A stretch of DNA of 64,000 bases, from NCBI RefSeq assembly GCF_002252505.1, contig NZ_NNRL01000163.1, positions 1 to 64,000 on the forward strand, written 5' to 3'. This DNA comes from Brucella grignonensis. Lineage in GTDB: Bacteria > Pseudomonadota > Alphaproteobacteria > Rhizobiales > Rhizobiaceae. A program made the translations under genes and the position numbers. This document shows positions 28,475-37,519 of the stretch, one piece after another. Position 1 is the first letter of the stretch. Each line of letters opens with the position of its first letter. The notes beneath the pieces are model-generated. The model was not told where the DNA came from. It worked only from the letters and a program-made list of their open reading frames with translations, and made no database searches.

Positions 28475-28489
28475 TTTCAAATTTTGAAT
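28475..28489. promoter_or_regulatory. candidate operator TTTCAAATTTTGAAT upstream of the wga-type operon
   Basis: Half-sites TTCAAA (28476-28481) and TTTGAA (28483-28488) separated by one T, 128 bases before ATG 28617. It lies in the AT-rich 243-base gap between wgcA and the next operon and shares its core with the sites before wggR and wgeA. Confidence 0.5.
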
Positions 28490-28616
28490 TAAAAAACTTC
28501 CAAATATTCGTAATATTATCATATAGTCTTCGTTATATTGCTGTTGACAATACATGGTCTGTATTTTCTGATTGTGCATAGAGGCCGAACCTCCCAAGTT
28601 GGCTCTTACACAATGG

Positions 28617-30128
28617 ATGACTATGTTGAGCACACCACTTCCTGCGATCTCGGCGCGGAAAGCCCGCCGTTATGCCATTGCTTCGATGCGTGATCGTGAA
28701 GCGCTGGAATCGACTGCTCTTGGCGCGTTGACTACTTTTGTTGAAAGCGATGGTAAGTCTTTGCGGTTGGCGAATACGTTTCCACTCGTTGCTGTCGCTG
28801 CCTCCGATGAAGGTGCAAAAGACCTGAACTCCGCTTTGCAGCAGCTCTATCGCATGCGCACCATTCCCGAGGTGCCAGTCGTGCGGATCGATGAGGCGGC
28901 ACCTGAAAACATTCCTTTGCTGGTTTCGCAATTGCTTGAGAGCAGCCTGGATCGCCTCGTCAGCCATGTCAGCAAAGTCCATACCGAGCTTGCGATGTTG
29001 CGACGCGAGCGCGAAACCATGTTCGAAAATTATCGGGCTATCGAAGACGCTTTTCATGCGCGCAACTGGGACTCTTCGACAGAGATTTTCTCCCATGCAC
29101 CTTTGGTCGATCCGAAGGATGAAGGCTTTGCCAAGTTGCTGCGCGAATCGGAAATTGAGCAACTCTTTCCGGTTTCAAGCTATGCGGTTTCCGGATTTGC
29201 GCTGCATTTTCGGGATCTGCCGGCCAATCGCAATGGTCAGTTGATCGTAACACTCGACTATCTCGAAAATGGCGAAGGCATCGCCGAGTGGCTCGTGCCC
29301 TATGCCATGTTGCATTCAGAATGGAATTTCTTCTCGCTGCCTAAGGCTTGCGATGGTAGCCACCGTACCCTGCGTCTGCGCATTTCGGCGACCGGCGGTG
29401 TGCCACCAGAACTCTCGTTGGGCAATGTGATTGCCAATGAACGCTATGCGGCACGTGCCCGCATCCCGCATGGCGATCTTGATATGCGTCCGTTGGCACT
29501 TCGTATTTTTACGGGGCTTCCGGGCGTTCGGCCAGCATCATTGCCCAACGCAATCGTGCCGACCTCGCTCATCAATGGCCGCAAGGTCGATGATTATCGC
29601 ATGCCCATTGAGCTGTTGCGCAATGTGGCCAATGTATCCGTTACCCCGCTTACACCGGATTTTCCGACTGTGCGGTTTCTGGAGCATGAAGATGCCATCG
29701 GTTGCCATCCGCTCGAGGAGGGCATTACCGCAGCGGCGATCCGCAGGGTCGTAGCACCCGGAACAGTGCGCATCTCCGCGCGCGCGGTCATTGATCATCC
29801 GGAAGGCCAACCCTGCGTGGCGGGACTGCTGCTGGTCAACCTTGCTTCCGATGTGAAAGAGGAAATCGACGCGATTTCCAGTCTTGATCGCCGCCGCCAG
29901 CAGGTCCTGTTCAGTGGCTGGTCGGAAGTGGCACCCAACCGTCCGATTGATATCAATTTCATGCTTGAAGAGCCCATCGACCGAACAATGGATTTGGTCG
30001 TGCTGAGCAAGGCTGCAGGAGATTCTGTCGATTTCTCCTGGCTGAAAATCTTCAATTTCCGCCTCGTGAAACATGTTGAAGCCCGCCCCGTTCAGACAAT
30101 AGTCAAAGAGGTTGCGAATGTACGATAG
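28617..30128 (+). CDS. unknown protein of the exopolysaccharide locus (wgaA position)
   Basis: 503 residues from ATG 28617; no recognised catalytic motif, no signal peptide, no membrane segment. The first 140 residues are alpha/beta with a helix (LVSHVSKVHTELAMLRRERE) that may dimerise. The middle and C-terminal parts are beta-rich, with jelly-roll-like strands (GQLIVTLDYLENGEGIAEWL, RTLRLRISATGG and a second similar block near 420-480), which resembles carbohydrate-binding folds, perhaps as a duplicated module. It starts a tight plus-strand operon and overlaps the next gene by 11 bases. I do not recognise the family with confidence. A structural or chain-length role with the glycosyltransferase behind it is a guess. 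Confidence 0.75.
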   Translation: MTMLSTPLPAISARKARRYAIASMRDREALESTALGALTTFVESDGKSLRLANTFPLVAVAASDEGAKDLNSALQQLYRMRTIPEVPVVRIDEAAPENIPLLVSQLLESSLDRLVSHVSKVHTELAMLRRERETMFENYRAIEDAFHARNWDSSTEIFSHAPLVDPKDEGFAKLLRESEIEQLFPVSSYAVSGFALHFRDLPANRNGQLIVTLDYLENGEGIAEWLVPYAMLHSEWNFFSLPKACDGSHRTLRLRISATGGVPPELSLGNVIANERYAARARIPHGDLDMRPLALRIFTGLPGVRPASLPNAIVPTSLINGRKVDDYRMPIELLRNVANVSVTPLTPDFPTVRFLEHEDAIGCHPLEEGITAAAIRRVVAPGTVRISARAVIDHPEGQPCVAGLLLVNLASDVKEEIDAISSLDRRRQQVLFSGWSEVAPNRPIDINFMLEEPIDRTMDLVVLSKAAGDSVDFSWLKIFNFRLVKHVEARPVQTIVKEVANVR

Positions 30129-32802
30129 ATCCAGGGATTTGATCGTTGTTGCAATGCCGCTTTACGGCCACGCGGCACTCGCACTTGAGGCGCTGGAAAC
30201 TCTTCTGGCATCGGAAACGGTATTCCGCACACAGATCGTGGTTTCGGTGGATGGAGATCCACGCCGCGAGGTCTTTGATAGCCTCGCGCTTTACGCAGCA
30301 GCGCATCCCAATATCCACGTTATCTTCGGAGAGAATGCTGGTCCGGGGGGCGCTCGCAATCGCGCTGTCGACTATATTCTCGAAGAGATGCCGGATGTTA
30401 AAGCGGTCTATTTCGTGGATGCCGACAATCGGGTGCAGCCGCACACCATCGATACGCTTTATCGTAAGCTTCTGGCGTCGAATGCGGGCTGGGTCTACAC
30501 CAATATCGACACTTTCTCGGTCAACTGGCGTGCGCATTATGGCGACAGCTATTCGCGCCTGATCCACTGCATCACCGACAATATCTGCGATACCGGATCG
30601 ATGATCTCGGCGGAGGTTTTCAGAAGCGGTGTACGCTTTGACGATGATCGCCAAAACGGATTCGAGGATTGGGAATTCTGGCTTTCTGCCATTGAGGCGG
30701 GCTTTGTCGGGACACCCTGCCACGATACCGGATTTGAATATCGTCTGCGCGCCGAGAGCCGCTTCAAGGAAGCCAATCGCGACCGCTCAGGCTCAATCAA
30801 CTTCCTGCGCAAGCGGCACAAAGCATTGTTTCGCCGCCCGACGCTTGTGGGTTTTGAGCACGAGGAATGCCCGCGCTATGGTGTGATCCGCGCAGGCGAG
30901 GGGACAGTCAGTCTTTTTACTGATCTTAGCCTTGGCACGACTGATCTTAAATTTGATGATGCCATCCGCGCATTTTGGGGTAGCGTGTCCGAGCCGGATA
31001 ATTTTCACTTCCCGCCATTTCTTGCTTCATCCAACACTGAAACTTTGAAGCTTCTGGCACGTTCGCGGCTGTTGCCAAATATCCTGTCTCGGCTTGAGAG
31101 GCTTTCTGAACAGGCGAATATCGTCTTTGTCGAACTGACTAATGTTGAAGACGAGCGACGCATCGATACCGAAATCATGCCTTCCGGTACGCGCCAGCCG
31201 CACGCTGATCTGATTTTCGTCTCGACGAAATTGATCAAGGACATCATCGAAAACGATGCGCTGGATTGGTTCGCATCATTGGGCACGCAGCAATTGTGGC
31301 CCACATCGGCGCGGATGAAAGTGCGTTTCCCGTTCCCGCGTGTGCGTCAGCGCCGGGCCTTGTCACGGCCTGAACAGTCGATGCTCAATCTGGTGACATC
31401 GATTGCGACGAGCCCGCTCAAACAGAGTGCTGCCATGCGCTGGACATGGCGTCCGCGTCGCCTGCCTGCACTTTCTGAAATGTATCAGGTGCTGCGCAAC
31501 GAACTTGGTGGCGGACCCGTTTTGCCGCTTGCACATAACACAGCAAGGAAGAAAACGGCTGCCGTTCTGGTGCCGAATGCCTCGTTCGGCGGGGCGGAGA
31601 AGGTTGCTTATGCCGCCGGGCGCGAGTTGAAGAACCAAGGATTTGAAACCCATCTCTTCGTGCTCGGCAATGAGCGGATGGACGTGCTGGACGAGTTCGA
31701 CCAGTCCTTCGACTACCTGCATTTCTGGAAGGATGGCATTCCCGCCTGGGGGGACACAAATCGCTTCTTGGGGCAGGATTTCATTACCGACGATCATCCG
31801 CTTGATTGGGGCATCCTGCGCGGGCAACTCTCCGGTTTCGATCTCGTGGTCAACAATCACGTCATGGCAGCGCATCCTTTGATGGGCAAACTTCGCTCCG
31901 AAGGCACCCGTACCGCCTGCTATCTGCATGTGGTGGATGAAACGGTCTTCCGCCGTCAGGCGGGGCAGCCCTATGCCGCGATTGCCTTTGAACATGCCTA
32001 TGATGCATTTCTGACCTGTTCGGATCAATTGAAAATCTATCTGCACAGCTTTGGCGTGCCGTTTGAGAAGGTATTCTCGGTGCCTAACGGTGCGAGCTTT
32101 TCCATTGATTCAAAGCTGCGCGCGCAAGTCACCGCAGCGCGCAAGCAGGGGCGCAAAGGCGAGCCGATACGAATGCTCTATATGGGGCGCCTTGACCGTC
32201 AGAAGGGTATCGACCGGTTGCATGATGCAATTGTCAAGCTGAAAGAGCAGGGCATTTTGTTTGAAGCGCAAGCCATCGGTGGAGAAATCCTTTCCGACGA
32301 TCCAAGTGCATCTTGGATGACGCGCCTGAAGGATGCGGGTGTGAAAGTCTCGCCGCCGGTCTTTGACGGCAAGGACATCGCGAACCATCTTGCATGGGCC
32401 GATGTTCTCCTGATGCCATCGCGCTGGGAAGGCGCACCGCTGATGATTGCCGAAGCCCAGCAGCTTGGCTGCGTGCCGGTTGCAACTGCAGTGGGTGCTG
32501 TTGATGAGCTGATCAATCATGGTCGCGACGGCATCTTAATCCGCAATGGCAACGATGCGCAGATCGTGGCCGATATGACGCGCATTCTGACCATTCTTGC
32601 ACAGGATCGCGAAGCCCTGATGCGGACCGCTGAAGGTGCGCTCGCCTCCGCTGCTCACCGCACATGGAGTTCGGCTTTCTCCGAATTTACCGATTGGGCG
32701 AATGAAATTCGCCCCGCTTATCCGAAATCCCGGTCTTCCCAGCCGGATGTTGCAGACGCTGCCAGCACGATTGCCGTTCTCCCCGGCCGTGCGGTTGCCT
32801 GA
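30118..32802 (+). CDS. wgaB: two-domain glycosyltransferase, GT2 plus GT4 (WgaB-like)
   Basis: 894 residues from ATG 30118 (AAAGAGG upstream). The N-terminal GT2 domain has LIVVAMPLYGHAALALEALE near 10, GENAGPGGARNRAVDY near 75, the metal motif YFVDADNRVQ near 105, and NGFEDWEFWLSAIEAG near 180. A linker of about 200 residues leads to a GT4 domain with ALVPNASFGGAEKVAYAAG-type start near 485, RMLYMGRLDRQKGIDRLHDA near 685, and LLMPSRWEGAPLMIAEAQQL near 770. Two active sites in one chain can build an alternating disaccharide, which suits galactoglucan with its alternating glucose and galactose. Its start lies inside the end of the preceding gene. Confidence 0.85.
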   Translation: MYDRSRDLIVVAMPLYGHAALALEALETLLASETVFRTQIVVSVDGDPRREVFDSLALYAAAHPNIHVIFGENAGPGGARNRAVDYILEEMPDVKAVYFVDADNRVQPHTIDTLYRKLLASNAGWVYTNIDTFSVNWRAHYGDSYSRLIHCITDNICDTGSMISAEVFRSGVRFDDDRQNGFEDWEFWLSAIEAGFVGTPCHDTGFEYRLRAESRFKEANRDRSGSINFLRKRHKALFRRPTLVGFEHEECPRYGVIRAGEGTVSLFTDLSLGTTDLKFDDAIRAFWGSVSEPDNFHFPPFLASSNTETLKLLARSRLLPNILSRLERLSEQANIVFVELTNVEDERRIDTEIMPSGTRQPHADLIFVSTKLIKDIIENDALDWFASLGTQQLWPTSARMKVRFPFPRVRQRRALSRPEQSMLNLVTSIATSPLKQSAAMRWTWRPRRLPALSEMYQVLRNELGGGPVLPLAHNTARKKTAAVLVPNASFGGAEKVAYAAGRELKNQGFETHLFVLGNERMDVLDEFDQSFDYLHFWKDGIPAWGDTNRFLGQDFITDDHPLDWGILRGQLSGFDLVVNNHVMAAHPLMGKLRSEGTRTACYLHVVDETVFRRQAGQPYAAIAFEHAYDAFLTCSDQLKIYLHSFGVPFEKVFSVPNGASFSIDSKLRAQVTAARKQGRKGEPIRMLYMGRLDRQKGIDRLHDAIVKLKEQGILFEAQAIGGEILSDDPSASWMTRLKDAGVKVSPPVFDGKDIANHLAWADVLLMPSRWEGAPLMIAEAQQLGCVPVATAVGAVDELINHGRDGILIRNGNDAQIVADMTRILTILAQDREALMRTAEGALASAAHRTWSSAFSEFTDWANEIRPAYPKSRSSQPDVADAASTIAVLPGRAVA

Positions 32803-32823
32803 TTATACCAGAAAGGTCGACCT

Positions 32824-34017
32824 ATGAGCCGCCCAACCAACCCACGAATTCTTGTCACTGGCATTCCGAGCTATCTGACGCGCCTAGTTGATCGCGCAGA
32901 CAAGGCGCAAGTTTATTATTCAGAAAAGCAGAAGGATTCAGAATCAAGGGATAATTTCATCCAGGAGCTGAAAAATATCAGCAATACCGGCAATTATCTG
33001 ATCGGTGAAGGTGCGATGACGGCGCTTCTGCCGAGCGCCAAGCATATTCCGTTCTGGCATCTCTATAATTGCGTGAACAATGGAACGGGTCTCGAAGAGA
33101 TCAACAAGGAATTCGATATCTGCGTCTTCACCTGCGCAAACCTTCTGCGCAAGGGCCTGTCCGCAGATGCGGAAGCGCTTGTTCTATCCAAACTTAATAT
33201 GCCCGTCGTCATGCTTGGCATCGGCATCCAGAACCGTCCTGACATCGAAGGTGAAGACGGCCTGCCTGCTGGTACGAAGAAGCTTTTGGAAGTGCTCAAA
33301 TCCCGCGAGCATTATTTCCTCACGCGCGGTGAAAATGCAGCCGGATATCTCCGCGATCAGGGCTTTTCCTATGTCCGTCCTGTCGGCTGTCCGTCGCTTT
33401 ATTTCCGCCCGGACAATATGCGCAAGGCCATCAGTCGTTTGCCGAATGTGAAGGTGGGCGAGGGCCGTACCGTATTTACCGGCTATATGGGTGCGGAGCT
33501 TGAAACAATTGGCGATATGAACGCGCTAAGTTCTGACGACGGGCGTTCAGCCTATGTCATTCAGGATGAGTTGCTACACTTCGACATGCAGCTTGAATCC
33601 GATGCTAATGGACGCGCCTACGATTCCACAACTGGCGAACTTGTCGGTCCGCTGACCTATAAGGGTTCGGACGATCTCAAGAAGAAGATCAGCGTTCACG
33701 CCTTTCTCGATACAAATCAATGGCGCGCTTGGTGCTCGACGATGGATTTCTCCTTCGGTCGCCGCTTCCATGGAAATATCATCTCGATGCAGGCAGGTGT
33801 TCCAAGCCTGATGGTTGCGGTTGATGATCGTATGCGTGAGATGCTGAACTTCTCAGGCCTTCCGAAAATCGATGCGCGCGATCTCAACGCTGCCAATGAC
33901 CGGCGGGCTTTCGTCAGCGATCACATCGCCGCGATGAACATTCCTGACGTGATCGAGAAATATTCCGCACGCGAACGCAATTTCCGAAGCGTGCTTTCGG
34001 AGATTGGTGTTGGGTAA
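32824..34017 (+). CDS. polysaccharide pyruvyl transferase family protein, tandem copy 1
   Basis: 397 residues. Segments typical of the pyruvyl transferase family are visible: LVTGIPSYLTRLVD at the start, NTGNYLIGEGAM near 55, VVMLGIGIQNRPD near 130, HYFLTRGENAAGYLRDQG near 160, RPVGCPSLYFRPD near 185, and FGRRFHGNIISMQAGVPSLM near 310 with the conserved R-x-H-G. It is followed by a paralogue with the same motifs at matching places. Expected activity is transfer of pyruvate from PEP to a sugar, as EPS II is pyruvylated. The next gene starts 50 bases later in the same operon. Confidence 0.8.
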   Translation: MSRPTNPRILVTGIPSYLTRLVDRADKAQVYYSEKQKDSESRDNFIQELKNISNTGNYLIGEGAMTALLPSAKHIPFWHLYNCVNNGTGLEEINKEFDICVFTCANLLRKGLSADAEALVLSKLNMPVVMLGIGIQNRPDIEGEDGLPAGTKKLLEVLKSREHYFLTRGENAAGYLRDQGFSYVRPVGCPSLYFRPDNMRKAISRLPNVKVGEGRTVFTGYMGAELETIGDMNALSSDDGRSAYVIQDELLHFDMQLESDANGRAYDSTTGELVGPLTYKGSDDLKKKISVHAFLDTNQWRAWCSTMDFSFGRRFHGNIISMQAGVPSLMVAVDDRMREMLNFSGLPKIDARDLNAANDRRAFVSDHIAAMNIPDVIEKYSARERNFRSVLSEIGVG

Positions 34018-34067
34018 TCTCAAGCCTAATCGAGCAATTTTCTTAATTTAAGCGAAGATGGATCACC

Positions 34068-35243
34068 ATGCGCATTATGATCACCGGCATTCCGTCATAT
34101 TTGATGCGGACAGTCGAAAGTGTGTCCGGGGCGAGCGTAAAGCATCGCCCATATTTCGAGCCCATTCGCACCAAAAAGGATGTGATCGATCAGGTCAAAA
34201 AGATTGCCAATACGGGCAATTATCTCATCGGTGAGGGCGCCGCCAATGCAGTGCGCGGCCATGATGTGACCTATGTGCCGTTCTGGCATCTGGCCAACAG
34301 CCTCAATTCGCCTGACACCTATGCGAAGCTCAACGAAAGCTTTGATCTTTGCCTGTTTGCTTCAGCCAACCTTCTGCGGCCCGGTTATGCGGCAACGACG
34401 GAATCCTTCGTCTTTGAAAAGCTGAACATGCCGATTGTGGTCATGGGCATCGGTATTCAGAAGAAGGAAAATCTGAAAGCGGAGTTGCCAGAAGGTACGC
34501 GCCGTTTCCTCGAAATTCTGCGCCGCAAGGAAAGTTTCTTCCTCACGCGCGGGCATTTCACCGAAGAGTTCCTGAAAGATGCGGGCATGAAATATGTCCG
34601 CCCGACGGGTTGTCCATCGCTTTATTATGCGCCGGATCAGATGAAGCTCTCGCTGAGCCGCCTTGCCGATCCTAGCCTTGCAGACGCGCAGAAAATCTCC
34701 TTTGGCGGTTATCTCGGCAGCGTTGCCGATACGATTGTCGACGCCCACGCGCTGCTCGAAAAGGACAGCGTTGCGAGCTACGTCATTCAGGACGAGGTGA
34801 TCGTCTACAACATGAATATGGCGGGTGAAGATCATTCCGAAGCCTATGATCAGGCCGCAAGCCGCATCACCGCACCGGTCGATTACAAGCACATGGAAAA
34901 ATGGCAGCGCAAGAACGAGCTGCTGGTGTTCTTTGATACGCACAAATGGCGCAGCTGGATTTCCAGTCAGGATTTCGGCCTGAGCCGCCGTTTCCATGGC
35001 ACGATCATCGGAATGCAGTCGGGTGTCCCGGGACTGATGATCGCTGTCGATGATCGCATGCGCGAAATGCTTGGTTTTGTCGGCTTCCCGCATATCGATG
35101 CGAGCGTCTGGAACCGCGAGCCGCAGAAAAAAGCCTATCTGCGCGATTTCCTTTCCAGGATCGATGTGCCAGCGGCCATCAATCGCTATTCGGAATGTGA
35201 AGCCAATTTCAACGGCGCGCTGAAGGATATTGGTATCCGATGA
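34068..35243 (+). CDS. polysaccharide pyruvyl transferase family protein, tandem copy 2
   Basis: 391 residues, clearly a duplicate of the preceding gene: MITGIPSYLMRTVE, NTGNYLIGEGAAN, VVMGIGIQKKENL, SFFLTRGHFTEEFLKDAG, RPTGCPSLYYAPDQ, and LSRRFHGTIIGMQSGVPGLM align with copy 1 throughout. Both copies keep all motifs, so both are probably active, possibly on different sugars or positions. The ATG of the next gene overlaps this stop by four bases. Confidence 0.8.
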   Translation: MRIMITGIPSYLMRTVESVSGASVKHRPYFEPIRTKKDVIDQVKKIANTGNYLIGEGAANAVRGHDVTYVPFWHLANSLNSPDTYAKLNESFDLCLFASANLLRPGYAATTESFVFEKLNMPIVVMGIGIQKKENLKAELPEGTRRFLEILRRKESFFLTRGHFTEEFLKDAGMKYVRPTGCPSLYYAPDQMKLSLSRLADPSLADAQKISFGGYLGSVADTIVDAHALLEKDSVASYVIQDEVIVYNMNMAGEDHSEAYDQAASRITAPVDYKHMEKWQRKNELLVFFDTHKWRSWISSQDFGLSRRFHGTIIGMQSGVPGLMIAVDDRMREMLGFVGFPHIDASVWNREPQKKAYLRDFLSRIDVPAAINRYSECEANFNGALKDIGIR

Positions 35244-36346
35244 TGCAAACGCGCAAAAGCACCGGGGGTGGGATAGTGGCAACGGTGGCGCTTTTAGGCG
35301 GCATGTTGTTAGCAGCCCAACCTCAGAGCGCTCTTGCCGATACGCGCTTTGGCGTCAACAGAGTCAACATGGCCTGGCTCAAGCCGGCAGAGCGCGAGCA
35401 GATATTCAATCAGATGGTTGAGAACGGAGTGGTGGCGGTTCGGCTGTCACTCACTCGACCGGTTGATCAGAGTATAGATGCCGTGCGTCTTGCGCATGAA
35501 AAAGGTCTCGCGATCCTGCTCGAAATATCGCTCAACAATGCAGACTTCTATCCTGAAGGAACGAAGCCCCGTTCCGGGGGTGGGCGTATCTGGGACATGT
35601 ATCGGCTTTCCGACATATCTCCCGAGCGCTTTCAGCAGGCAATAGGCAATGCCTTGCAAAAGATTGATGCGCTGGGGGTCCCACTCGTTGCCGTTGAACC
35701 CGGCAATGAGATCAACTGGGGTGCCTATAATGGCGATCTTGCCATTCTGCCCAAGGAAAAGATGAAGACTGCCCGCTCTTTAAGCGAGATGGAGGAGCTT
35801 CCTCTGATCGAAAAGGGTGCTGAAAAATACGTCGAACTTCTGCGTATTGTTCGGACAGAGTTGGCGAAAACCAGGCACAGCACCAAGGCAAAGGTCGTAT
35901 CTGCGGGCTTGTCCGATATCCCTTTCATCGATGCCGACCGGCGCGGAATAGACACTGTTGACCCCGCCGTCTTTACCGACCTCCTCAAGAAGTATGGTCT
36001 TAATGACGCTGCTGATGGCTACGGCATTCACATCTATCCCGGCAGCAGCGGCACGCGGGCTGCGCGCGCGAAGCATATCAGCAGCGCACTTTCTTTCTGC
36101 GGTGGAGCAGATGGCAAGCCTTGCTGGATCACCGAATGGGGCTTCGCAAATACCTCAAAAGCCTGTCCGGCCAATGACAATAATCGCGAACAACTGGTCG
36201 AGAAGGCACGCGACCGTTTTCGGCAGATGATGGACCGCGGCCAGATCGCAGCCGCTTATTATTTTGATTGGGATGCAAGCACTTACGGTGTGTGGCGTTG
36301 CGGTTCGCTGACGCCAGCCGGTAAAGCTGCAACGGTGACGAAATGA
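35240..36346 (+). CDS. secreted clan GH-A glycoside hydrolase
   Basis: 368 residues with a Sec signal (hydrophobic VATVALLGGMLLAAQPQSALA, probable cleavage after ALA near residue 34). The mature part is a TIM barrel with clan GH-A catalytic pair: acid/base in VAVEPGNEINWG (Asn-Glu) near 150 and nucleophile in CWITEWGFANTS near 295; barrel-strand motifs VAVRLSLTRP, YGIHIYPGSSG and AAYYFDWDAS fit. It probably cleaves the exopolysaccharide made by the cluster in the periplasm or outside, for trimming, length control or clearing of misdirected polymer. The exact GH family is not assigned. Overlaps by four bases with genes on both sides, so it is embedded in the synthesis operon. Confidence 0.78.
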   Translation: MMQTRKSTGGGIVATVALLGGMLLAAQPQSALADTRFGVNRVNMAWLKPAEREQIFNQMVENGVVAVRLSLTRPVDQSIDAVRLAHEKGLAILLEISLNNADFYPEGTKPRSGGGRIWDMYRLSDISPERFQQAIGNALQKIDALGVPLVAVEPGNEINWGAYNGDLAILPKEKMKTARSLSEMEELPLIEKGAEKYVELLRIVRTELAKTRHSTKAKVVSAGLSDIPFIDADRRGIDTVDPAVFTDLLKKYGLNDAADGYGIHIYPGSSGTRAARAKHISSALSFCGGADGKPCWITEWGFANTSKACPANDNNREQLVEKARDRFRQMMDRGQIAAAYYFDWDASTYGVWRCGSLTPAGKAATVTK

Positions 36347-37491
36347 AACTCAAGACTGTAATCATCGGTGGTTCAAACACCGTCATGCTGCCCGGCTATC
36401 TGCCGACGCTTCTGTCGACGATGGCAAAACGCGGGGTGGAACTGGATATCGTGGCCGATCTGGCCGTCGGTGGTACAACAAGCGCGCTCGGTCTTTATCA
36501 GCTCAAGCAGTCCGAACAGCTCGAAGAGTGTGAGCTGTTGCTGATTGAGTACGCGATCAACGATGCCTTCGTTTATGGCGATGAACGGCGTCCATTCCGC
36601 CATTGGGCACGGTTTTACGAGGGGATCATTCGTTACGCGCTTGAGCGCAATCCGAACTTGCGGATTGCAACGTTCGTGTTCGGCGCGCGCAATGGCTCAT
36701 TTCTGAATTCCGTTCCCTCGATTGATGCAGGCATCAATTACATTTCGCAATGGTATGGAACGATCTCAGCCGATGTCTCGCGAATGCTGATGCAGCAATA
36801 TGGCCGTGATGTCGTAAGCAATCCGGCTTTCTATCTCGATCAGGGGCATTATGCGCGCCCAGTTTCGACAACCATCGTTGCGAACTTGATTGCAGATGTT
36901 CTCGAACCGGCCTTGTCTGTTCCGCATCGTCCGAAGGCGCTGCCATTCGCCATCGATCCGGACCACTTTGCCAATGCGCGTGCCTTGAGCGGCGAGCAGC
37001 TTTGCAAGCGGCTGGGGCGCGTGCCGGTCCAATACAGCAATCGTCGGTTCTCGATCTCGGCGCTCGATCTTGGTTCAGACAGAATGCGTTTTGAGGTTGA
37101 TAACGGGCAGCTGCTGGCGCTTGGCTATGTTTGTGATCCACGCATTCCACCGCTTGATGTGGCGATGGGCGGGGAGGTGCATCGCGCCGCCATGATGAAG
37201 GGTGGCGTGCGCGATGGAACCTATAAATTCCTCGTTTCGATGCTGAGCTTTGAGTTTCTGTATGGAGGGAAACTGCTTGAAGCACGCGGGAATGTGTCGC
37301 TTGTCATGTCCGGTGCTGAAGACGGAACCGAACACAAGCTGCATGTTCCGAAAGATGGCACTCATCATGAAGCGCTGCCTGCGGAACCAGTTCTGCCGAT
37401 CACCGGCATTCTCTTTTCAGGTAATCTCAAGACTATGACGCTTGAGAAAAAGACCCCTGCGATACCTATCATCACAGAAGCCGCTCAATAA
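36343..37491 (+). CDS. SGNH/GDSL-type hydrolase or O-acetyltransferase-like protein
   Basis: 382 residues. The first 195 residues follow the SGNH order: nucleophile in VIIGGSNTVMLPG near 10, block II Gly in DLAVGGTTSALGL near 42, block III Asn in LIEYAINDAFVYG near 68, and block V Asp/His in YLDQGHYARPVS near 167. The C-terminal half is beta-rich with no known domain. There is no signal peptide, so it should act in the cytoplasm, perhaps acetylating or deacetylating precursors; galactoglucan carries acetyl groups. Last gene of the plus-strand wga-type run, with four-base overlap to the glycosidase gene. Confidence 0.75.
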   Translation: MKLKTVIIGGSNTVMLPGYLPTLLSTMAKRGVELDIVADLAVGGTTSALGLYQLKQSEQLEECELLLIEYAINDAFVYGDERRPFRHWARFYEGIIRYALERNPNLRIATFVFGARNGSFLNSVPSIDAGINYISQWYGTISADVSRMLMQQYGRDVVSNPAFYLDQGHYARPVSTTIVANLIADVLEPALSVPHRPKALPFAIDPDHFANARALSGEQLCKRLGRVPVQYSNRRFSISALDLGSDRMRFEVDNGQLLALGYVCDPRIPPLDVAMGGEVHRAAMMKGGVRDGTYKFLVSMLSFEFLYGGKLLEARGNVSLVMSGAEDGTEHKLHVPKDGTHHEALPAEPVLPITGILFSGNLKTMTLEKKTPAIPIITEAAQ

Positions 37492-37519
37492 TTTAGCTCA
37501 GTAATTTGAAGATAAGTGA

